A stretch of 64,000 nucleotides of DNA from CAIOGI01 sp044234345 (GTDB lineage: Bacteria > Patescibacteriota > Minisyncoccia > Phycocordibacterales > PALSA-1337): NCBI GenBank assembly GCA_044234345.1, contig JBIIIW010000001.1:1-64000 (forward strand). The letters run 5' to 3'. The notes beneath the pieces are model-generated. The model was not told where the DNA came from. It did not search any database and saw nothing but the letters and a program-made list of their open reading frames with translations. Position numbers and translations under genes: made by a program. Every line of letters begins with the position of its first letter. Position 1 is the first letter of the stretch. Below are positions 31,592 to 40,990 of the stretch, in pieces.

Positions 31592-32557
31592 TTACTTTAA
31601 TGTTATACCATACTGTGAAAGCACTTTCTTGATTTCCTGTATTCCCTTACTTCCCAATCCTTCGATATCAAGAATATCAACTTCCTTCTTTCTTGCAAGA
31701 CCACCTATTGTTCTGATGTTTGCACTTGTAAGAGCCTTAGCTGTTCTTGGAGAGAATCCAATAGCATCTATGCGTGTCTTTAGGAACTCAACATCTAGCT
31801 CTTGCTTAGGAGCAGATTCTGAGTCTGAAGAAGTCTCTGACTTTGTCTCCTCAACTACTTCCTCTTCCTTGAATCCAACAATTGCCTTAAGCTGCATGAT
31901 CATAAGAGCAATTGAACTTTCTAGAGCTTCGTTAGGAGTTAGAGTTCCGTCAGTCTCGATAGTTAGTCTCAAACGATTAAAGTCTGTTCTGTCTCCAACA
32001 CGCATGTTCTCAACTTCGTAGTTAACCTTCTTGATTGGAGTAAATGTTGCATCAAGAGAGATTGTACCAATATCAACACGGTCCTTTGTAATGATTTCCT
32101 TTGAAACATATCCAAGTCCCTTCTCAACAGTTAGTTCTATATCAACATCTGAACTCTTGTCTGTAAGAGTAGCTAGGTGTAGCTCAGGGTTTAGTATCTC
32201 TACTTGTCCAGGTACTTCTATATCCTTAGCAGTTAGTGTCTTAACACCCTTAGCCTTTAGAACTATAGTCTGAGGTTCATCTGTAATTAGCTTGATTCTT
32301 AGCTTCTTGAAGTTAAGAATTAGAGCGATAACATCCTCTTTAACTCCATCAATTGATGAAAATTCGTGTTCAACACCCTTAATTTTAATACGTGTAATAG
32401 CTGCTCCAGGTAGAGAAGAAAGGATAATACGTCTTAGAGAGTTACCAAGAGTATGACCATATCCAGGATATAGACCGTCTATTTCATAAGTACCACTAAA
32501 ACCTTCCTCGCGGATTATCTTTGGCTTTGATGGAACAATTATTGAATGATTTGACAT
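31592..32557 (-). CDS. rpoA: RNA polymerase alpha subunit
   Basis: A 321-residue alpha subunit. The N-terminal dimerisation domain includes PGYGHTLGNSLRRIILSSLP and the middle NYEVENMRVGDRTDFNRLRL. After a charged linker (about 235-255) comes a C-terminal domain ending GLARKKEVDILDIEGLGSKG, which is the helix-hairpin-helix that contacts promoter UP elements and activators. Its presence means UP-element use is possible in this organism. Next to rpsD and rplQ as expected. Confidence 0.98.
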   Translation of the reverse strand: MSNHSIIVPSKPKIIREEGFSGTYEIDGLYPGYGHTLGNSLRRIILSSLPGAAITRIKIKGVEHEFSSIDGVKEDVIALILNFKKLRIKLITDEPQTIVLKAKGVKTLTAKDIEVPGQVEILNPELHLATLTDKSSDVDIELTVEKGLGYVSKEIITKDRVDIGTISLDATFTPIKKVNYEVENMRVGDRTDFNRLRLTIETDGTLTPNEALESSIALMIMQLKAIVGFKEEEVVEETKSETSSDSESAPKQELDVEFLKTRIDAIGFSPRTAKALTSANIRTIGGLARKKEVDILDIEGLGSKGIQEIKKVLSQYGITLK

Positions 32558-32596
32558 ATATTTTTTATTAAAATTATTTTATACTCTGATAAGCTA

Positions 32597-33208
32597 TTAA
32601 CGACTATAAAATTCCAATACTGCTCCGACATTAAACTGTAATTCAGAAGGTGCTACATTCGGTATTCCAGCAATCTCGACTTCTTTCTTGTCGAAATTGA
32701 GCTTTAGCCAAGCAGGAATCTTAACTGTTTTTAGTCTTTCATCAAGAGTGTTGAATAGAGCTTTCTTCTTACTTCCTTCTCTAATACCTACGATATCTCC
32801 TACCTTAACCTGGTATGAAGGGATAGTTACTATCTTTCCATTAATTGTAAGATGACCATGAGATGTCATTTGGCGAGCAGCTTGTCTTGTTGTAGCAAAA
32901 CCAGCACGTAGAGCAACGTTATCAAAACGTCCTTCTAGTAGGTGTATTAGAAGATCACTAGAGTTACCCTTTGTCTCTGTAGCCTTAGCAACGTAGTTAC
33001 CAAATTGCTTACTTGTAACACCGTAACTGTATCTAGCCTTCTGCTTTTCGATAAGACCTAGTCCGTAATCACTTCTTGTCTTAGGCTTAGATGACTTTCC
33101 AGCCATTTTCTTTTGCTCACTTCTTACAGCAAATTTCTGAGTTTGAGTTTTCTCAAATACTGGTGCTCCTAGTCTTCTTGCAATTTTATATCTTGGTCCA
33201 ATTTTCAT
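32597..33208 (-). CDS. rpsD: 30S ribosomal protein S4
   Basis: A 203-residue S4. It starts MKIGPRYKIARRLGAPVFEK, lacks the zinc-binding cysteines (C-minus form), and has the S4 RNA-binding domain (RFDNVALRAGFATTRQAARQ, then GHLTINGKIVTIPSYQVKVG). It nucleates assembly of the small-subunit body. Length normal. Confidence 0.97.
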   Translation of the reverse strand: MKIGPRYKIARRLGAPVFEKTQTQKFAVRSEQKKMAGKSSKPKTRSDYGLGLIEKQKARYSYGVTSKQFGNYVAKATETKGNSSDLLIHLLEGRFDNVALRAGFATTRQAARQMTSHGHLTINGKIVTIPSYQVKVGDIVGIREGSKKKALFNTLDERLKTVKIPAWLKLNFDKKEVEIAGIPNVAPSELQFNVGAVLEFYSR

Positions 33209-33220
33209 AAAAATAATATA

Positions 33221-33646
33221 TTATACTCTTCTTGGCTTCTTTGCCTGAGGCCCATTATGAGGAACAGGTGTCTCATCCTTTATAGATGAAATAGTTACTC
33301 CTCTTGAAATAAAACCACGGATAGCTGACTCACGACCTGATCCAACTCCCTTAACTACCACGTTAATATCCTTAAGGCCAAGTGCCTCTGCCTTTAGAGC
33401 TAGAGTCTCTCCTACCTTAGCAGCTGCGAAAGGAGTACCTTTCTTGGCTCCCTTAAAACCTAGAGTACCACATGAAGACCAGATAACAGCGTTACCATCG
33501 TTATCAGTTAGAAGAACCTTAGTGTTATTGTATGTAGATTGAACGTACAATATACCAGAATCAAGTCTCTTTTTTGAAGAGCTTGTAGGTTTTGAAACTT
33601 TCTCCTTTGTTTCTCCCTCAGATTTTACTATTTTTTTCTTTTCCAT
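33221..33646 (-). CDS. rpsK: 30S ribosomal protein S11
   Basis: A 141-residue S11 with a lysine-rich N-terminal extension, GILYVQSTYNNTKVLLTDND, WSSCGTLGFKGAKKGTPFAA, KGVGSGRESAIRGF and the tail DETPVPHNGPQAKKPRRV. Length slightly above normal due to the N-terminal extension. Confidence 0.97.
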   Translation of the reverse strand: MEKKKIVKSEGETKEKVSKPTSSSKKRLDSGILYVQSTYNNTKVLLTDNDGNAVIWSSCGTLGFKGAKKGTPFAAAKVGETLALKAEALGLKDINVVVKGVGSGRESAIRGFISRGVTISSIKDETPVPHNGPQAKKPRRV

Positions 33647-33663
33647 ATTTTTATATCAGTATT

Positions 33664-34044
33664 TTATTTCTTCTCTTCCTTCTTTCTACCTGAACCCATA
33701 GTTTTTCTGATGTTTCCTCTTACAGTTCGAGAGTTTGTCTTTGTTCTCTGTCCCCTTACTGGTAGATGTCTCATATGGCGAGTACCTCTGTATGTCTTTA
33801 TATCCTTATGTCTCTTGATGTTAGAAGCTACTTCACGCTTTAGGTCTCCTTCAATCTTGAAAGTCTCAATGATCTTTCTAATCTCGTTTTCTTGATCAAC
33901 TGTTAGAGCTTTAGGATCAGTATCAACTGGAACCTTAGCATCCTTAAGGATCTTAAGAGCGCGTGCACGTCCTACACCGTAAAGAACAGTAAGACCTATG
34001 TCTAATCTTTTTGTATCTGGAATTGTTATACCTAGTATTCTCAT
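33664..34044 (-). CDS. rpsM: 30S ribosomal protein S13
   Basis: A 126-residue S13 starting MRILGITIPDTKRLDIGLTV, with LYGVGRARALKILKDAKV, a helix-two-turn-helix and the basic tail (RGTRHMRHLPVRGQRTKTNS, then R-T-x-R-G-N-x-R-K-T). It contacts the P-site tRNA. Normal length and position after rpmJ. Confidence 0.97.
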   Translation of the reverse strand: MRILGITIPDTKRLDIGLTVLYGVGRARALKILKDAKVPVDTDPKALTVDQENEIRKIIETFKIEGDLKREVASNIKRHKDIKTYRGTRHMRHLPVRGQRTKTNSRTVRGNIRKTMGSGRKKEEKK

Positions 34045-34056
34045 AGTATTTTAAAA

Positions 34057-34173
34057 TTAACCTTGTCTTTGCTTATGTCTCGGATTCGACTTACATATAA
34101 CGTAAACATAGCCCTTTCTACGAACGGTTTTGCACTTTGGACAAATTTTCTTTACTGATGCCTTTACCTTCAT
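34057..34173 (-). CDS. rpmJ: 50S ribosomal protein L36
   Basis: A 38-residue protein, MKVKASVKKICPKCKTVRRK, then GYVYVICKSNPRHKQRQG. The zinc ligands C-x-x-C, C and H of the zinc-containing (C-plus) L36 form are all present. It sits between infA and rpsM, its normal place in the alpha operon, with 12 bases to rpsM. Confidence 0.97.
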   Translation of the reverse strand: MKVKASVKKICPKCKTVRRKGYVYVICKSNPRHKQRQG

Positions 34174-34201
34174 TTTATTAAAAATCTTTTAAGTTTTGCT
34201 A

Positions 34202-34441
34202 TTAAAATCTCTTTGTTATTCGTGCCCTACCTCCGTATGGATCCAACTCAAGTTCTACCTTGTCTCCGATAAGTACTCTTATGCGATGCATTCGCATTTT
34301 ACCTGCTAGATACGCCATAATGACTTCTTCTTTACCATCGAGTGCTACTCTAAAGAGAGTATTAGGTAAAGCTTCTGTTACCACACCAAATGCAGTAGTA
34401 GTAGCCTTAACTTTGTCGTTGATATTGATCTTGGAATCCAT
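34202..34441 (-). CDS. infA: Translation initiation factor IF-1
   Basis: A 79-residue S1/OB-fold protein: VVTEALPNTLFRVALDGKEE, then MAYLAGKMRMHRIRVLIGDKVELELDPYGGRARI-TKR are textbook IF-1. It binds the A site of the 30S subunit during initiation. It heads the alpha operon; TGGTAGTAT lies about 17 bases before the ATG. Confidence 0.97.
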   Translation of the reverse strand: MDSKININDKVKATTTAFGVVTEALPNTLFRVALDGKEEVIMAYLAGKMRMHRIRVLIGDKVELELDPYGGRARITKRF

Positions 34442-34484
34442 TAATTTCGCGTTTACATATACTACCAGAAGTACCCAGTAAAAG

Positions 34485-35825
34485 TCAATGCTTATACTCT
34501 ATTAGTATCTTCTCTACGCTGTCTGGGAAGGATCTCATCCAAAAAGGAGTGATTAAAGTGTATGCATTTGCTATGGCTGTATACTTAGCAAATACCGCAC
34601 TACTGTCTTGGACCTTAAGCCCTCTCAATTCCTCCTTAAGCTTAGCCTCATTGAATGTTCCTGTGATTGTAACTGGGCCTTTAAGGGTAAATATCATAGG
34701 AGTACCCTTCTTTATAGAGAAATCCTTGATATTAGAGATCTTGAATGCCAGTTCCTTGTCTCCAGATATGTCATAGGTATCTGATGGGAACTTTTTTATC
34801 TCCTTACTAGCAATATACTTAACTAGAGAGTTGGATTTAAATATAGCACCATATGCAGTTCCCTTAACTGTGATCTCAGCGTTAGTTGCATCTTTAAATA
34901 CAGGCTCAGGTGTCTCGTATTCAATGTTGTATGCAGTGTCGTATAGGATATAGTCCTTAGGAACATTCTCATTTAGTTTAGTTACTAATTGTTCCTTAAG
35001 TAGATCCTGCATAGCAACTATCTTAGCCTTCTTCTGTGTCTCATCTATAACCATCTTGTTGCCAGAGAATCCTCCAGTGATATTTGTCTTAATTCTCGCA
35101 TAGAAAGTATCATACTTAGTTGTACCCTTGTATCCAGGAAGCTTAAAGTCACCCTTTAGATCAGCTACGTTAATGTTATATTTCTCTCCTACCTGATCAG
35201 CAACGACAGCAACAGATATACTACCAGGAGTAGTCTTCTTACCAGGTACACTTACTGTAGTAGTTGTACGATATATTAGCCCTTCTGGTGTAGATATTCT
35301 AGTACCCGCCACCAATGTCTGAGCTGTTGCACTATGGTTGTTGTATATAACTACAGTTCCCTTAGCTTTAGTCTGTATTAACGGACCCTTAGTTGCTGGC
35401 ATAGTCTCAACTAGAGTGTCAGATACAGTAATCGACTCATATTGCATATCAGTACTAGCTACAGTATTACCTTTCTTAGCAGTAAATGTTCCACTAATAT
35501 CAAAGTCAGCTGTTTTAGGGGTAATAGTTACTGTGGCCTTTGAGTATGAGAGAGATAGAGCTATAGCTATAACGGCAATAGATACTAAGATGATACCGAA
35601 AGTAATTAGGTATCGAGTTTTAGATACAGTTTTCTTAGCCTTTGGTTTCTTAGTAAAGATTGGTTCTACATTCTCAAATACTTCAGGTTCTTCCACTACC
35701 CTTCTTCTCTGAGGCTTAACTTCTACCTCCTCTTCATGCTTAATTGTAATATTTCTAATAGATCGCTTCTGAGAAGGAACTATATCTTGAACAACTTTTT
35801 TAGTGGAATTTTTTCTAATTGCCAT
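34485..35825 (-). CDS. Membrane-anchored baseplate-J-like protein
   Basis: A 446-residue protein with a basic cytoplasmic N-terminus of about 70 residues, one membrane helix (about 72-92) and a large extracytoplasmic part. Around residues 160-235 the pattern TLVAGTRISTPEGLIYRTTT, VSVPGKKTTPGSISVAVVAD, then G-E-x-Y-N-I resembles the Baseplate J/gp47 domain that CPR genomes carry outside phages. What these proteins build is not known. TGTTATAAT lies 10 bases before the ATG. It forms a unit with the actin-fold gene just upstream (35837-36946), which suggests a joint envelope structure. Confidence 0.65.
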   Translation of the reverse strand: MAIRKNSTKKVVQDIVPSQKRSIRNITIKHEEEVEVKPQRRRVVEEPEVFENVEPIFTKKPKAKKTVSKTRYLITFGIILVSIAVIAIALSLSYSKATVTITPKTADFDISGTFTAKKGNTVASTDMQYESITVSDTLVETMPATKGPLIQTKAKGTVVIYNNHSATAQTLVAGTRISTPEGLIYRTTTTVSVPGKKTTPGSISVAVVADQVGEKYNINVADLKGDFKLPGYKGTTKYDTFYARIKTNITGGFSGNKMVIDETQKKAKIVAMQDLLKEQLVTKLNENVPKDYILYDTAYNIEYETPEPVFKDATNAEITVKGTAYGAIFKSNSLVKYIASKEIKKFPSDTYDISGDKELAFKISNIKDFSIKKGTPMIFTLKGPVTITGTFNEAKLKEELRGLKVQDSSAVFAKYTAIANAYTLITPFWMRSFPDSVEKILIEYKH

Positions 35826-35836
35826 AATCCTAAATA

Positions 35837-36946
35837 TTATAACACATCATGCAATGCAATTGCATACATTTTTACCATGTTGCTAGTATTTGCATACTTA
35901 TCGAATACAACATTGCTATCCACCTTGATTAAATCGTGTTCAACGATGTTTAGAGTAATTTTCTTTAGAATACTTTCTTTAAATATATTGAAGTATCCAT
36001 GTGCTGCCAGGTATACAGTTTTAGGAATATTAGATTCATTAATATTAATTGCTGATACTAGTGATGATGTCCATTCTTCCATTATTGGATCTATTATCTT
36101 ACCAAGTCTTGTCATCTCTGATTCACTTAATTTACCATCTTGGTAGAGGCTTAGGGTTGATTTTAATGCTTCTAGATCATGATTAGTTGAGTTGGATAGC
36201 TTGTTAAGTATGGTATTTATACCAATTGGATAGCTACCAATGGTCTTACATTGCCCGCTCTTAACTACAACAAAGTCTGTTAACTCGCTATGAGTATGTA
36301 TATATGTATATTCAATGCTGTCAGTAAATATGTTTCGTAGAGCGACGAATTGTAATAGCGAAGCGGAGTTATATGTGTACTTCTTAGATGTTAAGTGATG
36401 TTTAACTGTATCATCCAGTCTACTTATATATTCCTTAGATGCTACCGAACTTGCTACAGATATCTCTACTGAATGTGCTCTCTTGTTATCGAAATTAGTT
36501 GCAACGTAACCGTTTAGCTTAACCTCAAATATCTTCCTATCAATCACAGTTGAATCAGATCCTCCACCCTTCTTAAACTCATCATTGATTATCCCCTCAA
36601 TCAAGTCATTACTAATATCCGTATCCACCCCATACTCGTTCTTTATGGTCTTAATCTTTGAGAATACCCATGGAGAGGATAGTACATAGTTAATGCTATT
36701 AATTGTCTTACCAGAAATGTCCTTTGAAATACTGGACACAACTTGATCTACAAGCTTCAAGCTATCCTTAGTTAGATGTACCGCATCCTTATGTCTTCTA
36801 CCAGTACTAGTTTTAGTTACGACTAATGATACATGTAGTTTACCCAGTTCATCCTTCTCTATTACTGATCCACGTACTAATCCACTTTGAATATCTAGAA
36901 TGATATTAAAACTTCTCTTTGAACTATTATTAAAAAGCGAGAACAT
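35837..36946 (-). CDS. FtsA/PilM-like actin-fold protein
   Basis: A 369-residue protein with the layout of divergent PilM/FtsA ATPases: an N-terminal FNIILDIQSGLVRGSVIE strand-turn-strand, a middle VASKEYISRLDD region, and FVVVKSGQCKTIGSYPIG resembling the second phosphate loop. Overall similarity is weak, so ATP binding is inferred only. It directly precedes the baseplate-J-like gene (11-base gap) and could be its cytoplasmic assembly partner. TGATATAAT lies nine bases before the ATG. Confidence 0.6.
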   Translation of the reverse strand: MFSLFNNSSKRSFNIILDIQSGLVRGSVIEKDELGKLHVSLVVTKTSTGRRHKDAVHLTKDSLKLVDQVVSSISKDISGKTINSINYVLSSPWVFSKIKTIKNEYGVDTDISNDLIEGIINDEFKKGGGSDSTVIDRKIFEVKLNGYVATNFDNKRAHSVEISVASSVASKEYISRLDDTVKHHLTSKKYTYNSASLLQFVALRNIFTDSIEYTYIHTHSELTDFVVVKSGQCKTIGSYPIGINTILNKLSNSTNHDLEALKSTLSLYQDGKLSESEMTRLGKIIDPIMEEWTSSLVSAININESNIPKTVYLAAHGYFNIFKESILKKITLNIVEHDLIKVDSNVVFDKYANTSNMVKMYAIALHDVL

Positions 36947-36987
36947 AGTGTAGATATTATATCATCTATGTGGTTATGTTGCGTGTG

Positions 36988-37020
36988 GAAAAAGAAAAGC
37001 GGCCGTGTGCAACGGCCGCT
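36988..37020 (-). terminator. Terminator of the zinc-ribbon membrane gene
   Basis: On the minus strand AGCGGCCGT-TGCAC-ACGGCCGCT followed by TTTCTTTTT; a 9-bp GC-rich stem. Confidence 0.92.
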
Positions 37021-37035
37021 AATGCGTGGACAGCA

Positions 37036-37293
37036 TTATTTCTTTACTGTTGGTTCATCCACAATAAAACTCATTCCACTTAGATTCCAGTTTAATTTAC
37101 ATTTAGGACAGTGGTTTGCGTGGTGGAAATAATATCCACCAGGACGGTGTTCATCACGTTTACGAACATCGATGGTCTTAGTCCAGAAATTGTTACATTT
37201 AGGACAGCGTCCACACATGAGTGAGATAAAAAACCTAATCATGATGAAGACAGCGACAGCCGTGAAAACAATGATAGTTAATGTGGGGACCAT
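37036..37293 (-). CDS. Small membrane protein with zinc ribbon
   Basis: A protein of about 85 residues with a membrane helix (VPTLTIIVFTAVAVFIMIRF) followed by CGRCPKCNNFW, a His-rich stretch (GGYYFHHANH) and CPKCKLNW. The two C-P-x-C knuckles form a rubredoxin-like zinc ribbon. Function unknown. The ATG at 37293 is chosen; the frame extends to a TTG at 37317. It is a single-gene unit with a strong terminator. Confidence 0.65.
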   Translation of the reverse strand: MVPTLTIIVFTAVAVFIMIRFFISLMCGRCPKCNNFWTKTIDVRKRDEHRPGGYYFHHANHCPKCKLNWNLSGMSFIVDEPTVKK

Positions 37294-37373
37294 ATCTGTT
37301 AGAGTGTTCTCTCCCAACCCTGAAGGAGGTGTTTGTTTAGGGTTACTTTTAAAAGTATACTACATCTTATGAG

Positions 37374-39164
37374 CTATGTCAACACTGCCTTTATCCTCCT
37401 CACTCCTTGAGAACTAGCTTCCTCCTTCTGTATCTTAAATACTCCAAGCTCTGAAGTATTCTTAACATGTGGACCTCCACAGAATTCTTTAGAGTATGCA
37501 GTTTCTAGGGAATTACCGATAAAGTATATTGATACTTCATCTCCATACTTCTCTCCGAAGAAATGTCTTGCTCCAGTCTTAAGAGCTTCTTCTTTCGGAA
37601 GAACTACATTCTGCATTGGCAATGCTTGCTTGATCTTCTCATTAACTATATCCTCTACCTTCTTCTTTTCTTCATCCGTCATCTTCTTGTTGTACGAGAA
37701 ATCAAATCTTAATCTCTCAGCCGTTATATTAGATCCCTTCTGCCCTACTCCTTCCCCAAGTACATCATGTAGTGCCTGGTGTAGTAGGTGGGTCGCTGTA
37801 TGGTACTTAATCACCATAGGATTAGTATCATCTGCTAGTCCTCCTTTAAACTTCTGTTCTGCTCCGGATCTAGATAGTTCTTGATGCTTCTTGAACTCCT
37901 CATTGTATTTTTCAATATCAACTGTAATACCCTTCTCTTTCGATAGTTCAAGTGTTAACTCTATAGGAAAACCATAACTTGAGAACAGGGTAAATGCATC
38001 TGTACCTTTATCGAATTCCTTAAGCCCCTTCTCAAGTGTCTTTCTAAACTTCTCCTCCTCCTGATTAATCTCATTTCTAATATATTCAAGTTTGTCTTGT
38101 ATGATTGGATATGAGTCCTTGTATGTATTTGCAAAGATATTAACTAAATCCTTTAGTGTATTCTCTTGTACCCCTAACCTATTAGCATTAACTATAGCTC
38201 GTCTCAATAGTCTTCGTAGTATGTATCCTCTATCAGTATTAGATGGAGTAACTCCGTCTGTGATCAGGAATACAGATGCACGAATATGATCAGCAACAAT
38301 TCTTGCGGACTTTAGATCAAAGTTCTTAGATACAGAAGATATCTTCTCCATTACTGGTTTGAATAGGTCGGTATCATATATATTGTCTACTCCTTGTAGA
38401 GTCATAGTAAGTCTCTCCAATCCAGCACCTGTATCTACTGAAGGTTTAGGTAAGGTACCGACTATAGCTCCATCCTTCTTCTCATATTGCATGAATACAT
38501 CATTCCATACCTCAACAACAGTTCTCTCATCATCTGCCTTAACATATTCTTCATGAGTTAGTCCTCTGCCTCCAAATGTATTTGATATATCGTAGAACAT
38601 CTCCGTATCTGGTCCACAAGGTCCATTGTCTCCAGCCTCCCACCAGTTATTCTTCGCAGGGAGGTAGTATAGTCTGTTACCTTCAATACCATTTCTCTTG
38701 AATATATCCTTCCAGATGTTCGCAGCTTCTTCATCACGAGGAGCTATGCTATCTCCTTCAAATACAGTTACATATAGTCTGTTAGGATCAAGTCCTAATC
38801 CTTCTTCTTTGTTTGTTAAGAATTCAAAACTCCATTCTATAGCGTCTTTTTTGAAATAGTCACCAAGAGACCAGTTACCAAGCATTTCAAAGAATGTAGC
38901 ATGTGTCTTGTCTCCAATATCATCTATATCAACAGTACGAAGACATTTCTGTGTATCAACTAATCTAGTTCCGTTTGGATGAGTCTTACCAAGTAGGTAT
39001 GGCACTAGAGGTTGCATACCTGCAGTATTAAAAAGTGTTGAATTAGTTATTCCCTTCTCATCTGTTGTTACAAGAGATGCTGAAGGTATGACAACATGCC
39101 CTCTCTTCTCGAAGAATTTAAGGAATCTAGATCTTATATCGCTACTTGTTAACTTTGGGTTCAT
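37374..39164 (-). CDS. alaS: Alanyl-tRNA synthetase, short form without C-terminal domain
   Basis: Class II synthetase for tRNA-Ala. The catalytic domain (STLFNTAGMQPLVPYLLGKT, FFEMLGNWSLGDYF, DNGPCGPDTEMFYD, DTGAGLERLTM) is intact. The editing domain is also intact, with HTATH (455-459) and CGGPH (562-566) as zinc/hydrolysis ligands. The protein stops at residue 596, right after the editing domain, whereas typical AlaRS has about 875 residues; the DHHA1 and C-Ala regions are absent. The tRNA-Ala at 58292 has the G3-U70 pair AlaRS needs. Confidence 0.96.
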   Translation of the reverse strand: MNPKLTSSDIRSRFLKFFEKRGHVVIPSASLVTTDEKGITNSTLFNTAGMQPLVPYLLGKTHPNGTRLVDTQKCLRTVDIDDIGDKTHATFFEMLGNWSLGDYFKKDAIEWSFEFLTNKEEGLGLDPNRLYVTVFEGDSIAPRDEEAANIWKDIFKRNGIEGNRLYYLPAKNNWWEAGDNGPCGPDTEMFYDISNTFGGRGLTHEEYVKADDERTVVEVWNDVFMQYEKKDGAIVGTLPKPSVDTGAGLERLTMTLQGVDNIYDTDLFKPVMEKISSVSKNFDLKSARIVADHIRASVFLITDGVTPSNTDRGYILRRLLRRAIVNANRLGVQENTLKDLVNIFANTYKDSYPIIQDKLEYIRNEINQEEEKFRKTLEKGLKEFDKGTDAFTLFSSYGFPIELTLELSKEKGITVDIEKYNEEFKKHQELSRSGAEQKFKGGLADDTNPMVIKYHTATHLLHQALHDVLGEGVGQKGSNITAERLRFDFSYNKKMTDEEKKKVEDIVNEKIKQALPMQNVVLPKEEALKTGARHFFGEKYGDEVSIYFIGNSLETAYSKEFCGGPHVKNTSELGVFKIQKEEASSQGVRRIKAVLT

Positions 39165-39215
39165 GGAAAGAGTTTAGCATAAAATTAGGGGAAAATGAAA
39201 ATACATTGCGTCAAC

Positions 39216-40985
39216 CTACTTCTTCTTACTAACCAACCTCTCTAGCATATCTACATCCTTTTTAATTTCCCCTAATCCCTCACTAAAGAAATTCTTGTCT
39301 GTAACATCAATTCCGATACTCTTGTATATATTCTCTGGCGTATCACTACCTCCTGCCTTAAGAAACTTTTCAATTGAAGCTATAAAGCTCTTGTCTTCCT
39401 TGTATCTCTTAAGCATAACCTTACTAACCAGCATTCCGTATGCATAAGTGTATACATAAAAGAATCTTCTAATATGACCCCATTGAACGAAGAAATATCC
39501 ATCATCCTCTTCCATCTTGAATACTGGACCGAGGTATGCACTCATATTCTTGTTATGAAGATTGGCTAATTCCTCTTTTGTAACTAGTCCCTTGTTACGT
39601 ACAACACTATGTATATCAGATTCAAAGTTAAAACATGCTATCTGTCTAAAGATTGTTTGCATTTCATCATCTATCTTGTCATGTAAAGCTACAATCTTGT
39701 CGCTATCACTTAGAGTCTCAGCGAATGTATCGAATGCTAAACTTTCAAAAAATGTACTCGCGGTCTCGGCAGTAGTTGTGGAGTATTGGCAATATACTGG
39801 ACCAGCTTTCTTTGATAGTTCTGTATGGAATGCATGTCCCATCTCATGAGCTAGTGTTGAATATGAGTTAAGATCATTAATATGATTTAGTAATACAAGT
39901 GTAGGGTTCTCGTATGTGCCCCAGCAATACGCTCCTCCGTGCTTACCTTTCTGTGGAGCTACGTCTATTTGACCGTTATTAACATACTGACTCAACATAT
40001 CAGCATATTTAGTATCGAACGTATTAAGTGTTGTATTTAGTCTCTTAATCGATTCTTTATATGCAAAGTCCCCCTTAATCTTCTTGTATGATACAGCTCT
40101 ATCTGAGTAGTTTAGCTTCTTAAGCTTTAGTAGCTTTGCTTTAATCTTAAAAAACTTATGTGCAACTGGAAAATACTTTGTCACACTAGAGACTAGATTT
40201 TCTACAACTAGAGGATCATTCCTATACCCTAATATTGTTGCTAGTTGTGGAGTATCAAATCCTCTTAGTTCATCATCAATCTTTTTGTTGATATATACAG
40301 CATTGATTTCTGCTTCTGAGAAGAATGCAATACTTTTAAGTTCAGCATTCACTAATTTAGATAGCTTAACTCTTTCTGATTTGTTTAGATTCTTAATTAA
40401 ATTACTAGCCTCTTGTAAAGGAAGCTTCTTACCCTTCCAGTCTACTGTTAATCCTGATATCGCCTTGTCATGACTATCGTTCCAAAAGTCTGATGACGGT
40501 ATTCTCTTGAGATTAATGATCTTCTCTTCAGCTTCTGATAGAAGATACTTGGCATCGTCAAAAGTACATTTAAGGAAGAAGGTATAGTATGCAAGGTCAG
40601 GATCTGATAGCAGCTGTTGTTGAATATCACCACTAATCACTCCAAGCTTGATTGTAAAGAATGTAATATTGTTTATACACTTCGTTGTTCTGCTATTGTA
40701 AAGGTTTAGCATTGACTGAGCCTTCTCATTCGAAGAATTTTTATGAGTTAAAAAAGTCAGATATGTTACTGGCTTGGATGGTAGCTTGCCTATAATTAGG
40801 AAATAGTCTTCGAGAGATTGTTTAAGTGCTGTTTTGTTGTTCTCAAGAGATTGACTATGGTAATTGGTATAGAAATCTAGACAAAGTCTCTCCAACTGCT
40901 CCATATCAGTCTCTATTCTAGGATCATTTATTGATTTATAGAACAAACTAAAATTCCATTCGGTATTAATCTTGTTGTTTTTCAT
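39216..40985 (-). CDS. Oligoendopeptidase F-like M3 peptidase
   Basis: A cytosolic zinc metallopeptidase of about 589 residues. LAHEMGHAFHTELSK contains H-E-x-x-H, and the second glutamate lies in STFFESLAFD. The N-terminal helical lobe and the C-terminal GHIRRFFYVYTYAYGMLVSK segment match PepF. It degrades oligopeptides, probably serving amino-acid salvage in an organism with few biosynthetic genes. The ATG at 40985 follows the ATP-cone gene by 5 bases; a longer start would overlap it. Confidence 0.94.
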   Translation of the reverse strand: MKNNKINTEWNFSLFYKSINDPRIETDMEQLERLCLDFYTNYHSQSLENNKTALKQSLEDYFLIIGKLPSKPVTYLTFLTHKNSSNEKAQSMLNLYNSRTTKCINNITFFTIKLGVISGDIQQQLLSDPDLAYYTFFLKCTFDDAKYLLSEAEEKIINLKRIPSSDFWNDSHDKAISGLTVDWKGKKLPLQEASNLIKNLNKSERVKLSKLVNAELKSIAFFSEAEINAVYINKKIDDELRGFDTPQLATILGYRNDPLVVENLVSSVTKYFPVAHKFFKIKAKLLKLKKLNYSDRAVSYKKIKGDFAYKESIKRLNTTLNTFDTKYADMLSQYVNNGQIDVAPQKGKHGGAYCWGTYENPTLVLLNHINDLNSYSTLAHEMGHAFHTELSKKAGPVYCQYSTTTAETASTFFESLAFDTFAETLSDSDKIVALHDKIDDEMQTIFRQIACFNFESDIHSVVRNKGLVTKEELANLHNKNMSAYLGPVFKMEEDDGYFFVQWGHIRRFFYVYTYAYGMLVSKVMLKRYKEDKSFIASIEKFLKAGGSDTPENIYKSIGIDVTDKNFFSEGLGEIKKDVDMLERLVSKKK

Positions 40986-40990
40986 AGTAT

